A stretch of DNA of 64,000 nucleotides, from assembly GCF_020921035.1 (NCBI RefSeq), contig NC_063152.1, forward strand, positions 3,292,001-3,356,000, given 5' to 3'. This stretch comes from Rhodamnia argentea (taxonomy: Eukaryota; Streptophyta; Magnoliopsida; Myrtales; Myrtaceae). Below, piece after piece: positions 62,674-64,000 of the stretch (its first letter is position 1; each line of letters begins with the position of its first letter). Made by a program: the position numbers and the translations under genes. Under the pieces are notes generated by a model. The model searched no databases. It saw only the letters and a list, made by a program, of their open reading frames with translations, and was not told where the DNA came from.

Positions 62674-64000
62674 TTACTGCCTGCTCCCGAGATGGCTGTC
62701 CAAGTACAAGTAGCTCTTTTGGTCGGAGAAGCTCGTTGTTGTTGGTACTGGTGTGAATCCAGTATATTTCCCGTTCTTCTTCGCTGTGCACATCTCTATA
62801 ATGTACTTGACAAGCTCGTTTTTTTGGCAGAATGGCTGCGCTGCATATTCTTCGAACGGCATCCACTGAGGGCAACGAGAGAATTATCATATCGGACTAC
62901 ATTACAGAATTAGTGCGGCGCTTGTCCTCTTAGTATGCTTTACCTAAAGTATAAGTTGTGCTTATCTTGCTATAATGTAGGATTTCGTATGCAGTTTCAT
63001 CATTCATTTGCAGGATGCATTAAAAAATTCTTAGCTCGGAAAACCCCATTGTTTTGGTTGGATCGATAGTTAACAAAAATGTAAGCTTGGCAGGTCATAC
63101 AGTATGGCAAAAGCACACAAGACAATGCATGAAAAGGATAATTAATCAGTCGAGCAGGGAGGTAGTTAACAAGGTACCAAGACGATAAAGAAGAACGAAT
63201 CTGTGAAATAGCTATACCAGTAGTTCTATATCGGTTTACCTTAGCAACCTCTATCTCCACATCCTGCGTCTGGATATCAAAGGATATAGGTCGCACCAAG
63301 CAGACAAAAAATAAGTCCGACTTCTGAAAGAATGACTGATGACTTTGCCTGCGGATAGTCAGTCAAGAGTTAGGAAATTGGAGTATCTTGCTCAAAATCT
63401 GGTTAAAGACCCCGAAGTTTCAAGGATCTGACACACTCTTTACAAGATTAGCGACGTAATGTAACACACTTCTTTTTCCAGACAGGAACTAGAGGGTGAT
63501 ATGTGCAAATAACTAAATTTCAAGATGCCATTCAGCAATGGCCATGGTTTGGCTCCGACCCTCCACAAAAATGCAGGTCCAGTGTGTTATGTCTCGATAT
63601 ATAAAGTCTCACGGTTTCAAAGGAAGAAAGTTAGGAAGAAAAAGTAAGAATCTTATCCCAAGAATGTAAGCTTATGAGGTCTGAAACAAGGAGAAAAGGA
63701 GAAACGGACTTCATACCTAAATCCTAAAACTTCCACGAATTCAGCATCAATCTGCACGTGCAGAAACCACACAACATAAATCTTCATAGCATTTAAGCAG
63801 CTATTTGTATAATCACATAAATAGTACTCACTCCAGTCTCTTCTTTAACTTCTCTTACTGCAGCTGCACATATGTCTTCTCCCTGAAGATAGTGAAGCCA
63901 AAAGATGAATAATCAAGCAGAAGTTATGTTACTACATTTAAGTCTGCAGTGGAATCGTGACCTCATCAACAACACCTGTCGGGAACTTCCAAACACCAGT
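62674..64000 (-). CDS. Nudix hydrolase (NUDT2/7/10-like), 3' part; 5' end beyond window
   Basis: Nudix enzymes of this plant group split ADP-ribose, NADH and related diphosphates, mostly in the cytosol. Exons (minus): 64000(+)-63962, 63882-63832, 63751-63717, 63348-63240, 62865-62674, all in phase, giving the last 141 residues. The Nudix box is visible across two exons: WKFPTGVVDE, then GEDICAAAVREVKEETG, with the REVKEE metal-binding Glu residues. It goes on with IDAEFVEVLGFR, HQSFFQKSDLFFVCLVRP and the C-terminal EEYAAQPFCQKNEL ... GFTPVPTTTSFSDQKSYLYL typical of AtNUDT2/7/10. The N-terminal part lies past 64000. No lesion is visible. Confidence 0.88.

Overview
This is nuclear DNA of a flowering plant. 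Genes are split by many GT-AG introns, cellulose-synthase-like E (CslE), PDS5, CAR-type C2, ALKBH2, Pollen Ole e 1 and Nudix genes are plant versions, and the gaps hold plant transposons (Ty1/copia relic, Mutator-like TIR elements, a tRNA-derived SINE, probable solo LTRs). A woody rosid (possibly Myrtales) is a weak guess; nothing here fixes the species.

Layout. 1-5.1 kb: AT-rich repeat ground, then a decayed copia element (minus) whose integrase is split by a 611-bp TIR element. 5.7-12.9 kb: a complete 8-exon CslE gene (plus). 13.5-14.9 kb: ALKBH2 (minus), convergent with CslE. 15.1-17.3 kb: nested Mutator-like elements, a SINE and another inverted-repeat element. 17.7-25.3 kb: a second CslE copy with the same exon plan but with a nonsense codon, a 57-bp deletion, a +1 shift and a lost QxxRW tryptophan; its 4.7-kb intron 2 holds two probable solo LTRs. 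26.2-28.3 kb: a CAR-like C2 protein (minus). 30.8-47.3 kb: a 34-exon PDS5 cohesin regulator (minus), whose exons join without a break into 1,627 residues. 48-51.3 kb: a cluster of TIR elements, one carrying a captured lipase fragment. 53.2-53.8 kb: mitochondrial acyl carrier protein (plus). 54.3-56.0 kb: Pollen Ole e 1/extensin-family protein (minus). 56.1-61.4 kb: gene-poor, TE-rich. 61.4 kb: tRNA-Ile(AAT). 62.7-64.0 kb: 3' part of a Nudix hydrolase (minus), cut by the window edge.

The genes are ordinary independent plant loci and do not form a pathway cluster; the only related pair is the CslE duplication. The most notable content is (a) the two CslE copies, each having lost a different part of the glycosyltransferase active site, and (b) a Mutator-like family with ends rich in AAATAAGGGCC, seen in at least three copies with 9-bp target duplications, two of which carry broken pieces of host genes (a DAD1-like lipase and a PADRE/DUF4228 protein). 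Exon borders were set by hand from splice sites, reading phase and family resemblance; no search was run.
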